Of a stretch of DNA of 64,000 bases, positions 50,021 through 62,187 are shown piece after piece. The stretch lies in the NCBI GenBank assembly GCA_035041965.1, contig JAPYMA010000328.1, positions 310,001 to 374,000 on the forward strand, in the 5' to 3' direction. The notes under the pieces are model-generated. The model had not been told where the DNA came from and ran no database searches. It saw only the letters and a list, made by a program, of their open reading frames with translations. Every line of letters begins with the position of its first letter. Positions within the stretch are counted from its first letter, which is position 1. A program made the position numbers and the translations under genes. The stretch comes from Anisakis pegreffii. Its lineage: Eukaryota; Nematoda; Chromadorea; Rhabditida; Anisakidae.

Positions 50021-51296
50021 TTGAAAGCAATGAATATCACGTCATCATTTATTTTATTGCATTACGTACTCCATCGATCATCGTTTATCATCGGTCAACC
50101 ATTCAGCACTATCAACTCCACCAACTTCACCTATCTTGTCGAAGAATGTCTAAAACACTGTGCATCACTTTTTTGTCCTGGATTCTCAATAACTTCGTCT
50201 GGCTATTGCTTACTTTTCAATAGCCGTGAATCGCTGACACCGAATTCAACAGCGTTCAGTTATACGCTCGAACCGAATAGTGATCATCCAGACCAGTGCA
50301 GTTATACAGAACTCGAACAAAACAACCACCAGACAGTATCAACAGGTTGTTTCTGAATCAGTCCGCGAGAGTGCGGTAATTTATTCGATTTGGAATGATA
50401 AGAATTGTTTCGATAAAAATTGCTTCTTCGGAAGAACAATTGTTCCAATCGAATGCAGTGTTCCGAAGCCGCGGATTTATCTAACTAGAGACATTTGAAT
50501 GACTTCAGTAGCACATATTCGACTTGCAGTCTGGTACAATTGAAGGGTAGTTTCGAAAAATTTCTTGTCTATTCGGGTGATTTGCAGGCCGGGACATTTC
50601 GGGAGAAAGACCACTAGATGAGGTGCTGTCACCGACCCATTCCAAAGCTGAGGGTGATGGAGCTAAGACGGAGCGAATTCCAATGAAACCCATGCCACCA
50701 CATAAGATGTTGCTAACAGCGAATTCCAACGATATAAGTAACGGAACAAAGATGGAACAAGGTGGAAAATTGACAAATATCGTGAATTCACTATCAAAAA
50801 CATCAAAGGATCTGATTAGTTTAATTATTTGATCTTCTCAATGATCTCATGGTTTCTTCTCGTTTCAGACGATTATTTATTAACTGGTACGAAGCCATAA
50901 AGTCGCTGAGAATTGCCTAAAACCTGGCCATTTTGAGGGATTCTCTTGGTTGTCATTTCGCAATGTTATCGCAACGAAATCCCTATTCCAATGAGTTTCC
51001 TTATTGTTGGTTCCTTGTGGATTCTATTCACAGAATTTTTTGCTTTGATTTTCAGCATCCACAAAGTTTCGATGTGCAGACGGCGTTGATTGTCCTTTGA
51101 AGAAAACTGTACAACCTGTAAGGGAAGAATCTTTTCATCAAAAGTTTTGATTACATTTCAACGTTAGAAATTGAACTGAAAATTGCTAAGTGTTGTTATT
51201 TGTTCGTTGATCAAATATTGACTGATCTATGCTGTTTTCAGACGGAATCATTGACTCAAGCCAAAGCAATACAAAGCATTCAGTACAGTTTACAAG
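50021..51296 (+). CDS. Putative secreted protein with PAN/apple-like domain (partial model)
   Basis: Exon 50021-50345 starts with a hydrophobic leader (ITSSFILLHYVLHRSSFIIG). It continues with VEECLKHCASLFCPGFSITS and GYCLLFNSRE, a spacing typical of PAN/apple domains (C-x3-C-x4-C then GxC). It joins in phase 1 to an exon from 50588 that is open to 50832 and likely uses an internal phase-1 donor (for example after 50737 or 50762). Exons 51056-51117 (STKFRCADGVDCPLKKTVQP) and 51242-51296 continue in agreeing phase. The rest of the gene is not resolved; the lectin-like exons at 52.8-54.3 kb may belong to it. PAN modules bind proteins or carbohydrates outside the cell. Confidence 0.42.
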
Positions 51297-51658
51297 GTTG
51301 TTTATGGATGCTCATATTACCTAGAAGTTTGATAATCCATTGGCCATTAAACTGTTGATGAAGATTTGCGGGCAGATGCATTTTCATTGAAGTGAGGCTA
51401 TCGGAAAGATCGTTTCAGCATGCGAGAGGACTCTCAATGAAATTTCTTCCACAATCATTTTTTAAACTTTCACATAAAGTTGAGATTGCGTACAAAGAGT
51501 GAAACTCACCTATGAAGTTACCAACCTTGTTGTACGGTGCATTTAAAGATAGTGATATCCGTATGCCTACAATTTCAGAATTTAATTTGAATGAAACTTC
51601 GTCTCCCTCAATATTTTGACCGAGGATGCTTGACTCATTCACTTGTGTTTACTGGAGA

Positions 51659-51673
51659 TGGGGGGGGGGGGGG
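51659..51673. repeat. Poly-G run
   Basis: Fifteen-nucleotide G homopolymer (ATGGGGGG...GTTG). It is prone to sequencing and replication slippage. Confidence 0.9.
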
Positions 51674-51879
51674 TTGAATTATGATATAAACCGGCTTGGA
51701 ACAAATTGATAGGGAGCGTAATCAGGAACACTATCTGCGATATGGTTAAGCGCGACGCTGATAATGGAACATCCCGTTTTCGTAGACTAAAAGTGAGATC
51801 CTAAGTGTACGTTGTTTACTGGGAAGGATTAACATTGCTACGGTAAAGTAAGCTTACAGTCACGAAACGTTTTGGAGCT

Positions 51880-52215
51880 AGGGTTGGGTCGGGGCCTCGA
51901 CCGCACTCAAAACAGACTGTTTGTTCGGTGGCAAGCAAGCGATAAATTTCGGTGCGATCAACTGAAACCGAACGTGGCGAAATTTCGAGTAACACTGAAA
52001 TTCAGCGGGCTCTAAAAATCGGCGGTTCTCGACTGCAACTGAAAGGACTTGTTCGATCGGTGACCTCGGCAAACCGAACTTCGATTACCACCGACTGGAA
52101 ACTGATCGATGCTCGAAATTTGTCTATCAGTTGCCTCTAAAAATCGATGGCCTCTGACCGGGATTTTGATTTGAGACCACCGCAAAAAATACCGCGGTTC
52201 CCAACACTATTTGAG
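51880..52215. repeat. GC-richer repeat-like block, possible decayed hAT end
   Basis: The block is richer in CG dinucleotides than its surroundings, repeats CTCTAAAAATCG twice (about 52010 and 52137), and ends in GCGGTTCCCAACAC, which resembles hAT terminal sequence. No matching left end was established. Confidence 0.3.
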
Positions 52216-52848
52216 CCAACACGCTTCACTCTATCTATCAAAATGGGTGATGTAAGGTTATGAAATAACGTGAAATGATGAATATATTGATATTTGCATT
52301 CAACATTTCGTTTGTCGATCTCCTCACTTTGAATGAATCTGCTCGCATATGGCAAAAGGCTTCTTCCGATCCAGCTGACGCCTTCTGGTTGCCCTAACTC
52401 CTGCACTGTGACGGCTCATTTGCACTGAATCGTTCAATATCGACTCTTGAAAATGTTTCAGAAACAAGTGACGTTTGCGAATCCACAGGTTTGATGATTC
52501 AAACTCCATTAGGCCGACATTGTGTAGTACAGGTGTGTTTACATCGTGAGTACATGCAACCTTGATCACATTTCCTGGTTCGAAGTAGCGATGATTCTGT
52601 TCTATACTTTGGCAAACTGTTCTATTGCTCTCTTCAGTTATTTTGTTCCGTTCTGTTCTCCGCGTCCTTTTTGTTGCAACTGTTCTGTTAGATTCTTTGA
52701 AATAAAACGAGAGCAGACCTGAAATAGAGCAATTTGACTGGAATAGAAACATCGATTCGAACACATCCTCTTTATCCATAGCTAATTTTCATTCACAGCC
52801 AAACTGATTCATGCTCGCTTTGGTTTCATTCCCCTTGGCATTTAACAG

Positions 52849-54285
52849 GACTATCTCACTCAGAAAAAGACGTTTTCATCCCTTCCCCTTATGATTTTCC
52901 CGAATGCCATCAGTAAGTTTGAGTTGCCCATTTTCATCATGATACTATCGCGATATCCACTCCCCATATCGTTGTTGCTTCGACTGAATGAAATTGATAA
53001 TTTCTTTTCATAGCTTATTTTTGATTAATATCTATATTACCATCATGTACTCATCAATTTGTCCAGCTGAAGTGATCACCATTTTGGGGACAATCAGCAC
53101 TGAAGAAGTGCGAAATCCTAACCTCACCCTATAGATAAGTTCGGCTTGAGATTAAACGATACAGCCAAGTGTCTGAAATTGAGATCAAGACTGCTGTTAT
53201 CGCAATAAAATTTTTCATTTTGAGTCAAAATCCATTCTACGGGAGAAACCTTAAGCGGTTTTTAAAATGAATTCCGTGCCAAGAGAAAGAACTTTGCTGC
53301 GATCAGACAATATGCCTGTATTCCAGACGTACTTTTACACTGTTCCCTTTTTAATGCGCATGAGCAATGAGGATTTAAGGGTACTTGGAACAACTGATGA
53401 ATACTCTGTAATAGGTTCATTGAAGATTATGTGGGACATGAAAAATTTCCAATAGCCAATTCCCAATGTAATAAATACAATTTGCCAAATGGGAACTATT
53501 TCTTTAATGAAACTTGATCTTGAGGCTAAATATTCGAATTAAGATAGTCCATGAAAACAACATTGGCAGATTTGATGCGCAAAGTGCATGCCGTGAGCAT
53601 GTGATTGATTCATCTGGAAGGCCATGGATCTTCAGGCCTGAAAACAAAGGTTTGTTTTCATCCATTGAGAACATCTTTCCAAGACCCGATCTTTCTCATT
53701 TGACCATTGCAACCCAGCAATTCAAGACCATATGTAAGCGTATGTCCACAGCGGTGGGGATTTTTTGAAAAAGGATGATGCTTACTCACTACTCACATTG
53801 CAATCAGAAACATTCGAACCGCTCATGTTGGTTGATCACGAGTTTGATCAGAGTTGCCGGCTCACTGTTCGTAACAGAAGTGTGCTCACGGTTGTTCGCT
53901 CACTGTTCATGCTCACATTTTGCTCAAACGCTCTTAACTTTCTGATCACCCCGGAGTGACATCTTCATTGAGCAATTATACGGCAATGAGAATATCTAAA
54001 ATTGATTATACACTTAAAAGCAATTTCACATGTTAAACTGAAACCCACTGTTGATTTTACATCGATATTTCAAACTCACTGCTAATTTAAGGTTACTATA
54101 TCAAAAACATTACAGGAAAAAAATACACGTTATGGATGGTATATTATAATTATGAAATACCTTATTTTAATGGGAATCAGTGTAAAGTTGCGTATGTGAC
54201 TTATCTAAACTCGACTTATGCACATGTAGAGTATGGATGGAAATTATGTGGAGATTATGCCGACGGCTACGTGTGTGTCAAGTGA
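52849..54285 (+). CDS. C-type-lectin-like exons (partial)
   Basis: Exon 53570-53739 (FDAQSACREHVIDSSGRPW, later LFSSIENIF) joins in phase 1 to a terminal exon 54116-54285 (YFNGNQCKVAYVTYLNSTYA, YGWKLCGDYADGYVCVK, stop). The FDAQSAC...ENxF opening and the C...W...C...YVC ending follow the C-type-lectin fold, though the classical WIGL and calcium-binding motifs are not visible. An upstream exon 52849-52912 (SEKDVFIPSPYDFPECHQ) is open and could precede it, but no exon bridging the phases was found. It is probably extracellular. Confidence 0.38.
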
Positions 54286-55030
54286 AATCTCATGTTTTAT
54301 TTCATAATTTTCGAAAACGAGTTTCATGATTTCTACAAAAATTAATTTCGATTTCTTCTGTAACAACCATGATACGATCGGTACAGAGCATTTATATCAT
54401 GAAAGTCCGAATTTTTGTTCATATATTCAAGCTTACGTCCACATTTTGATGAAACTATTGTCTTGTGGATATGAAGTATATTATCAATGGATTGAATAAA
54501 GTTATCGCTGGTTGGATAAACAATCTTGTAGTTATAAGTTCTTGAAGCAGAACGAAATGCTCAACAATTCATGATATTTCATTGAATTTTTAACTGATTT
54601 TGCAAAGAACGCATTCAAACGACGATAGGTGAAGAGTATAATGAATACTGCAAAACATCTTTTGCTTGTCAAAAAAAATCGCTCCAGATAAGCAATGAGA
54701 AATCGTTCTTAGTAACAAAATTTTTTGCTCTACAGATCGAAATTTTTCATCATTTCAAATTGTTTATATTATGCCACATTGACATTGCCGAATTTACCAC
54801 AGGTTGCTCTTGGCTGTATCAATCAGAGCGCATCCTAATAATTTCAATATCGATGCATTGCCCTCATTCGCTAATAGACGGCCATAATCAGAAGCTACGT
54901 AATTAATCTCTGTTAACCATTTTAATTCGTACAATACCTACCTGAACGACGATCGATGCAGTTCAGTTTGGTTTCTTTCTCTTTCTTTGCCTTTCGAGAA
55001 CAAAAGTTTGGTGCAGGTGTCATTGAGCAG
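54286..55030. other. Non-coding AT-rich region
   Basis: No exon or repeat recognised. Confidence 0.4.
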
Positions 55031-55830
55031 AATTGTCATGCGTCCTTCAAAGCATTCTGGAAGGGACAAACATACGAGAAGAATCAGTAGCCACCATTAA
55101 CTCGGCCTTTACGGAAAAAAATTCTAATTGTAGTGTCAGGGTGATTATGATAAGATTTCTTTATTATTTCCAGTTTGGTTGCTCCGTTTTTTTTTCTGTG
55201 GTAGGATTGGAAATATACTCGTGGAATGTTTTTAACCAAAGGGGTCCACATTTCTCGTTCTGTTATAACCGACAGTGGCAGCTTTGCAAATCTCAATACT
55301 CGATGCACTAGGCCAAGACTAACCATGCACCATGGAACAACATCGCTCGAAAAAATCGGGAAACGCCGATATATGAAAATATTTTTTCAATTGTCAGGTA
55401 TATGAATCCTTAAAAGCGAAAATTGATCAGTTGAGAATATCTGTTTCATTCCACGGTGAAATGCAGTCAAACACAGTTTGATTCTACTGTGAATCTGAAG
55501 ATCGTCTACACATGGAAGAGCGAGTTTCTGATAAAACACGGAATGAATGATCGCCTTAACAAAAAGGAATCGTATGTTAATTGTTGCGATATGATCTGTG
55601 ATCAAGATGATAACCCTCATGACTGTTTGCTATTTGGAAAATGGAATGAATCGGCATATGAGATTCCAATATGTATAACTAGTGCAAATGGCGCAACAAC
55701 CGTATTCCTGCAGACAGTCGTCTCAACTCTTCATTCTCGTCGACAATGCTCAGGCCCCTCAACGCTTACGATTAGTGTCGTGCTGCTGCGATCAACTAGA
55801 AACCCGACATCGTCAAGTGATCAGTGATAC
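55031..55830 (+). CDS. Coding-like exons of unknown, probably extracellular, protein
   Basis: Two overlapping possibilities. An exon 55031-55141 (SCVLQSILEGTNIREESVAT) can join in phase 0 to 55397-55482. Alternatively a 123-codon frame at 55456-55827 holds a cysteine cluster (SYVNCCDMICDQDDNPHDCL) and WNESAYEIPICITSANGA. Neither matches a family I know. Confidence 0.25.
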
Positions 55831-56757
55831 AGTGCTGTGTTGAGATTGTAATTGTCTCCTCGCTAAGGCAAACGAGGTCCTGATTCCTCTAGGCAGAAAT
55901 TCTCTCCTTCTCCGTTACACTGAATGAATTTTCATCAGTTAGAAGCAAACGTTACTTGAATGTCATTCTCCATGATATTGGAGAATTGCATTGGTCCGAA
56001 AAAAATGAAAAGAAGGGCTGCGAATGTGGAAAGAATCTCTCCAATATATTCAAGCAATCCCACCAGCGAGCGTCGAAGAGAACGAGATTTTTCTGCGTTT
56101 TCTATCATCTGGACAAAACTGAGCACGCGAATAAGTGATTTTAGCAATCATCGCCTTAATGATTCTCGAAGACTATTTCACTAAATTACATTCTTTGAAT
56201 CTGTTGTTGGTATGACAATTTCAATTCCGTATCGCACTACTTGGTGACGTTCTTGAATGTTATTGACTAAGAAAGGCAGAAGATTTTTAATCTGTTGCAA
56301 AATCGATTTAGAATTGGTCGATTACTATTTGTGTTTTAACAGAGTGGATATCCACCGCATAAGAATTCTCGTTCAAAAAGTATTTCCTTGATATTATTGT
56401 TCGACATTAACACTCGTCAAAGCCATGACAACCGCTCTATTCAAACTTCATTCATGCGCCTATCAATGAGACAACTATGGTGGTTACATTCTACTGGACC
56501 TGAGAATCGTCCAGCGATTCTTATCAGTGCACATTGATTAGCCGAACTACAACGGTCATTGTCCATAGCAACCCGGAATACAGCCGCTGCTTACCGATCA
56601 CCTGGTTTTCGAGCTTCGCGAAATTATGTTTATTTGGCATGTTATTGTCGACTGTCTTCTTCCCTCATCCGTAGCTTAAGAATCTAGGCCTCAATACGTT
56701 TAGAAATTCATAACGTTCATCTCACAATGTCCCAGTTTTTATTGGTATATATCACGC

Positions 56758-57678
56758 TATATTTTTATTGGTTTATATCACGCTCATCTGGATGCATTTT
56801 TATGTAATAGACTAACAGAAATAATCACATTTTCTAATAAAAACAAAGAGCAGCGAAGTTCAATGAAATTTTGACTCGTTTCCTCCCACAAGATTTGTTC
56901 GGCTTCAATATTCCGTCTGTTAATTCAACTTCATGTTCCAAAGACTGCAAGTCTTTTTACTTCGCTATTTGGAAACGTTTTCATCCGATCGAAATGTACA
57001 TAAATTCTCACTGAGTTCACTCATAGTGAGAGTTCATTGCCGAAGTGAGCAAAGTTGTTCCATTCAAAAGGATCTTAAGCTTGAATATCAAGTACATTTG
57101 CATGATTTTTGATCGAAATTATCAAATATGTAAGTGCTCGATGGTTCGATGAAAATCCATTGCGGATATTTTTTTACTTTTTTAGATAAACTTCGAACTT
57201 TTAATTATTTCGAAATTCAAATTATATAATTCATGCGATGCATTTTTACCGTAAAAAATCGAAATTTCCGAAACGGCAGAATTCAGCTGACGTTAATACT
57301 GAGAAAAAATGGACTTGAAACATTGCAAATAAGTGTTTGAGAATCAAGAATTTCATATTTACATGCAATTGTACTGTTATTAGCTTAGACCCGAGATGAC
57401 AAGATGCCTTAGCATAGAATATGCAGTATGCCCTTGCGGCATGATCATTGGCATCATTATATGAAATATTAATTTGAATTTGAATACTTAGTTCCTTGGA
57501 TTTGTTCAATAATTTGTTGAATTAGCTCCTTTCTGATTAATAATGAACATATTGGTTCGAAAAAATGTGTTTAAATATGTCCCGCATCGATATTTCAATA
57601 ATTTTTCGATCCCGAGATTATCCCGGGATCAAAAATCGATCCCTGGATTGAAAAGTCGTCGGGATTTTGCAAACCCTA
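56758..57678 (-). mobile_element. Non-autonomous hAT-like element, copy A (truncated)
   Basis: About 90% identical to the inverse of 62188-63121. It ends at 57678 in TTTGCAAACCCTA, the same terminal sequence as copy B, and shares the internal GATCCCGGGATC-rich subterminal block and an 87-codon frame at 57246-57509. The other terminus is missing: homology stops at about 56758. Confidence 0.8.
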
Positions 57679-57810
57679 ATTCCGACCATATGATAGGCCA
57701 ATTAGAGGTTTTATTGGACCCACTTGTTGCTTTCGAATTACTTCCGTTTTGTTTTTTTCAACTCTCAATGAATATACGCCGCGAAAGAATAGTGAGAAAG
57801 CCGTCGGTGA

Positions 57811-58203
57811 TTGTTGAGAATGATCACTCTGTTAGGAAACTTTAGGGCATCATTAAGAAATACTCCTTCCATTGTGGAAGAGCCAACGACATCTCCAGCC
57901 CCATTCACAACCTCGGAACAAACAATGCTGATGCCATCGTTACACACAAGTATTGATGGAACGACGACGGCGGCAGAAACATCAGGCAGTGCCGAAAAAT
58001 TAGCAACATCATCCACAACGTCAGCGGGCACGGAAGCAACAACATCCCCAGAAACACCACCTACCTGTACACAACCAACAGGGAGCACATCAAATACCCC
58101 ACCAATTCGAAGCACGTAACAACCACGTCAGTAGAACCTGCCAGCACGGATCAAGCAGCGTCATTAACACCATATTCCTTCAACTCAGGAGTAGAATCTT
58201 TGT
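57811..58203 (+). pseudogene. Mucin-like Thr/Ser-rich coding segment interrupted by a frameshift
   Basis: The frame up to 58119 is dense in Thr, Ser, Pro and Glu (SIVEEPTTSPAPFTTSEQ, SAGTEATTSPETPPTCTQPT). It ends at a TAA, but the same composition continues directly in the next frame to 58203 (VTTTSVEPASTDQAASLTPY). A single-base indel near 58115 would explain this. No signal peptide exon was found upstream. It may be a decayed or lineage-specific mucin, or the break may be a sequencing error. Confidence 0.4.
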
Positions 58204-60547
58204 GAGCATCGGGCGCATGGTTACACATTTTCACTTCATTATTTCGCTCGGGCAGTGGTTCCCATCCAACTCAGTTGTTGTCAAGGGCAATGGTGCAGCC
58301 AATATACTGATATCGACAGCTGGCATTTTCCCTAGAGGATTTTCGAGTTCATCAGATGATAATCTCATCCGACCTATGTGAGATGCGAACGGGTTGCGCT
58401 GTCTGAGGAAAAAGCAATAGACATCAAAATATTCTGGCTCCAGGTTTCAAGAGGTTGTCTCGTTGCACCCTCTTAAACATCGAATCAATCGATGAGAAGA
58501 CGGTGGTTTGGTGTGCTGCAGAAGATCGTAACGTTTTTATGCATCCTGACAAGGAAAAATTATCGTCCCTAATATAGTGTCGGACGAGGTAAAAAAAACG
58601 CCTCATAACATCTCACCTGCATACTTGCGTTAGCTTATTGAAAACTGAACCGTTGGAAACCAAACTGAATGCTACCAACAGAAGTTTTTACCAATTCCCA
58701 GATTTTTCGAGAAAAGCACCAGAACGTAAATGTTGAGGTTTACAAAAAATAGACATAAATGTGTGACCAGCTGCATGATATAGACATGATCGCATTTAAA
58801 AAGTACATCTCTTATCTTACATTCAATATGAGAAATAGAATAACAAAATTGCATATTTTATATAAAAGACATTACAAATAATGGCATCATTATGAATCAT
58901 TCTTTCATGTGTGAAATGTTATGAATGACTGTATTACAAAATTCGCTTTCAACGCGACAAATGCAGTGGTTCTCATAGGAGGCTGATTTAGGATGTCGGA
59001 GGAATATTTCCAGAGCAGATCGACAGACGTATATTTCCGGCCGTTGTTGTGTCATGATGGAACGCCGTTGTGATGGCAAAACTTTCTTCATCTTATTTTC
59101 CGAGTATCCTTATCTCAACAAAATCAGTTTGAAATGGTCATAAGTATTTCGTGAGTTCCTCAATATGTTGACTGGTATCGTCTATTCAAGCATTCAGTTG
59201 GGAAATTATTCGTAAATCTGGTCGAAATAAAAAATTCGCTGAACGGTTTCTGATCAGAACAGGACGAAAGAAATGGAATTTTTGATGACGAGAACTGAAT
59301 GAAGAATTTGGGAAAGTAATAATAATAAAGAAATATTAGGCAATCAGAAAACTTAATTTGAGAATTGGATCTTTTTTTGTACATTTTTACAGCCCTTCAA
59401 ACGATTTCAACCCCAAATTCATAAAGCATATTCTGTCCGGCTCAAAATCTCACGCTTTAATCTGTTTTGCAGCTTGCATTTTAATGAGGCACGGGCATCA
59501 GAAAACGGGAATATGCAAATCAGGCGTAAACATGCAGTTTGTTGTTTATATATATAGGAAAATGATCCTCACAGTTATTGTTCATCAAGCGCAATTTGTT
59601 CTGAAAATGTCACACAACGTCGAAACGCCGACCGTGTTCAAGTTGTTTGCTCCTCAACTGCTGCAATACCCCCTAGCGGTGAGAGGAAATAATATTCACA
59701 TTAGGTGATTTTAGGAAAACAGAATGAACTTCTTGAATTCAATAGAGTGCGCTCTTCTCTCCCTTGGAAGTGGTTGTCAAATACTGGTTGTAATTGAGAG
59801 GAAGAATGAATGATTCAGCCGGTATGTCAGTCTGAGCTGGCGATTTACAGAAATCGTCGAGAACCAAAATGAGTTCAAGCAATAGGTCTCGAGTTTATGT
59901 TTATGTTAACTTTTTTTCCCAGATGCATTGATCAGGGGGATGCCTGTTCATTTGATCGCAAAGACCCATCAGCAACCTAAAAGATCGTAGGAAAGTCAAA
60001 AAAAATCACTGATCCGGCATCCATGATCGATCAAACGTAGTCGAACAAGATCATTCAGTTGCTTAACACTTTAGTATTTACTTTGTGTATATTCAATTCA
60101 TGATACGCAATTTCTGAATATCTATCGATTAATTGATTGATTGGCTTGAGGTAGGTAATGTGCTTTTAGCCAAGGATCTACTTCAACGTCACTGCAGCCA
60201 TACCTTATTTGACTGGTACTTTAGTTGACTGCTTTCCAGATTTGGGTACGTCCCGCTATCCTCCATACATAGAATCGTCATTTCACTTTCTCGCCCTCCC
60301 GTCCCAGCTGTAACCAAGCTTAGAAAAGAGTCAAAATTCAGCTCTATCATGACCTGGAGGGACTGACGAAGATCGAACATTTTAATCAGAAGGCGTAATG
60401 CCTAATAGTTCTGAGAGGATGAAACTACCGGAATAAAAGCACTCGCGACTGGTAAATACCATCGCGCCGTTGCTATTAACAGCGTTTTGTGACGATTAGC
60501 TGGGTTGATGGTTATTCCAGGTATTTTGCTCAAAATATTCCGAGAAG
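58204..60547. other. Non-coding region
   Basis: ORFs such as 59358-59708 have no recognisable content. No conserved exon was seen. Confidence 0.4.
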
Positions 60548-61470
60548 ATGGCCAAATTGTGGTTCATGTTCGCTGTGGTAATGTTGTTATCTGCACAAGT
60601 TTGTTTAGCACAACCCGGAGCCGGTTGGTGGGCGGATCTATATATGCCAAATAGTATGTTAATTTGCTCTAACGTTACATTCACTGCTCACGAATAAATT
60701 GCATGAATTTGAAATTGATTTAAACGATGAGATTGGTATAGAGGGGGCGCACATTTCGAATGTGCCTTTGGAATGCCGAGATTACAAATTTACAGAAAAT
60801 TAGCCTCACATGCCAATTAATTTGAAGCATCCCTCATTCAGCGTTGTGAGGATGAAACACGAGGGGATTATTGCGCAGAATCTCTGCAACTCATTGTTAA
60901 TGATTATAGCCTTTCAGTATAGGAATATCATTATTCACTGAGTCATTATCATTTCTTAATTATTAATTTAAAAGATTTTTTCAGGTGATAGCGCAGAAGC
61001 AACGCGGGTTCACAAAAGTAAGTTTATTTTTCAGAGAAATCATGAATTGTAACGAAATCAAGCGGCCATAACACGAATTCAATGAAAATGTAGTCTGAGC
61101 GCAATTCAGGTGTCAGTTCAATTCCTGCCAATGAAACCTCAAATGTAATATTTTTGATGATTTTGAAATCAAAAATGCCAGATTTAGTATGTGTGAAGGT
61201 TCTGAAATATGATTTTTTTCAGATCTAGGCCCTAACGCACCGCATGTCTTCAAAAGTAAGTTCTTACTTATTTTATAGAGAACTCATGAATTGAAATGGA
61301 ATTATGTTTTTTTTCCAAACGCTCGAGTTTCTGCAAATAATTCAAACCAATTCCCAAATGCTCGAGCTTCTGCAAATAATTCAAGTTCTGCCAAAAGTAT
61401 CTTGTTAATTTCAGCGGAAGATTACATCAGAATTGGTCGCCCGTACTTACCCCGTCTTAAACGCTCCTGA
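60548..61470 (+). CDS. Secreted 75-aa peptide precursor with two 33-nt microexons
   Basis: Exons 60548-60653, 60985-61017, 61223-61255 and 61415-61470, all joined in phase 1, with GTATGT or GTAAGTT donors and TTTTTTCAG-type acceptors. Exon 1 encodes a textbook signal peptide (AKLWFMFAVVMLLSAQVCLA), then QPGAGWWADLYMPN. The microexons each add 11 residues ending in HK or FK (DSAEATRVHK; LGPNAPHVFK). The last exon encodes EDYIRIGRPYLPRLKRS and the stop. The mature chain has no cysteine. IGR and the terminal LKR are possible processing sites, so it may be a neuropeptide-like precursor. No family recognised. Confidence 0.72.
61316..61387. repeat. Tandem duplication, about 38-bp unit, in last intron of the peptide gene
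   Basis: GCTCGAGTTTCTGCAAATAA is followed 38 nt later by GCTCGAGCTTCTGCAAATAA, each with the adjoining TTCAA. Confidence 0.85.
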
Positions 61471-62179
61471 GCCTGATGATTGTGTCGGATAAATTATATG
61501 CCGAGTGAATATGTTCCTGTGAATACTTTTCCTATATGTCGAATGAATGTTCACTGTTGTTAACTGCAAAATGTATTCGATGTTTCTTTTCAAATTTAAG
61601 TGAACTACTCCAGCGAAGTAAAAAAAATCATTTCTGACCAGATTATCTGCAAAGTGATTAGTGGATTTCCATGAGATTGAATAGTGGAAATGAAAAAGTC
61701 TTATTCAGAACCTTCTGCAAACATGCTCTCAGAAACATTCTGGCACAGGACATTATTTGCAAGTGCTTGCGTTCCTGATCGGCACAGTACGTGATGTTAC
61801 TTGTGTTGCTGATGCGAAGACGACAATTAATAATATGGTTTATCCTCACGATAAATAAAGACGATAATAACGGTTGGGTGGAGTGAAGATACACTAACGG
61901 TTGAATGACGAAAGATGCCGATGATGACTCATACACAACAACAACACTGGATACACGAACAACACACTGACTGACTAATACAGAGGAACTGATATAACCA
62001 CACTGAGCTACCTATATAGTGATTGAGATTAGCTGATCACAAAACAACGGTCACGAGTTGCCAACGGTGACCGGAGAACACACGACATGCAAAGCACCAT
62101 AGAGAGACACACAAGAAACCCCAAACAATCAACAAGGGGTCATCGGTTTATCTTAACAGCAAATGGAATTATTACAGAC
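61471..62179. other. Non-coding region left of the hAT-like element
   Basis: 3' flank of the peptide gene. No further feature is supported. Confidence 0.4.
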
Positions 62180-62187
62180 GTTATATT

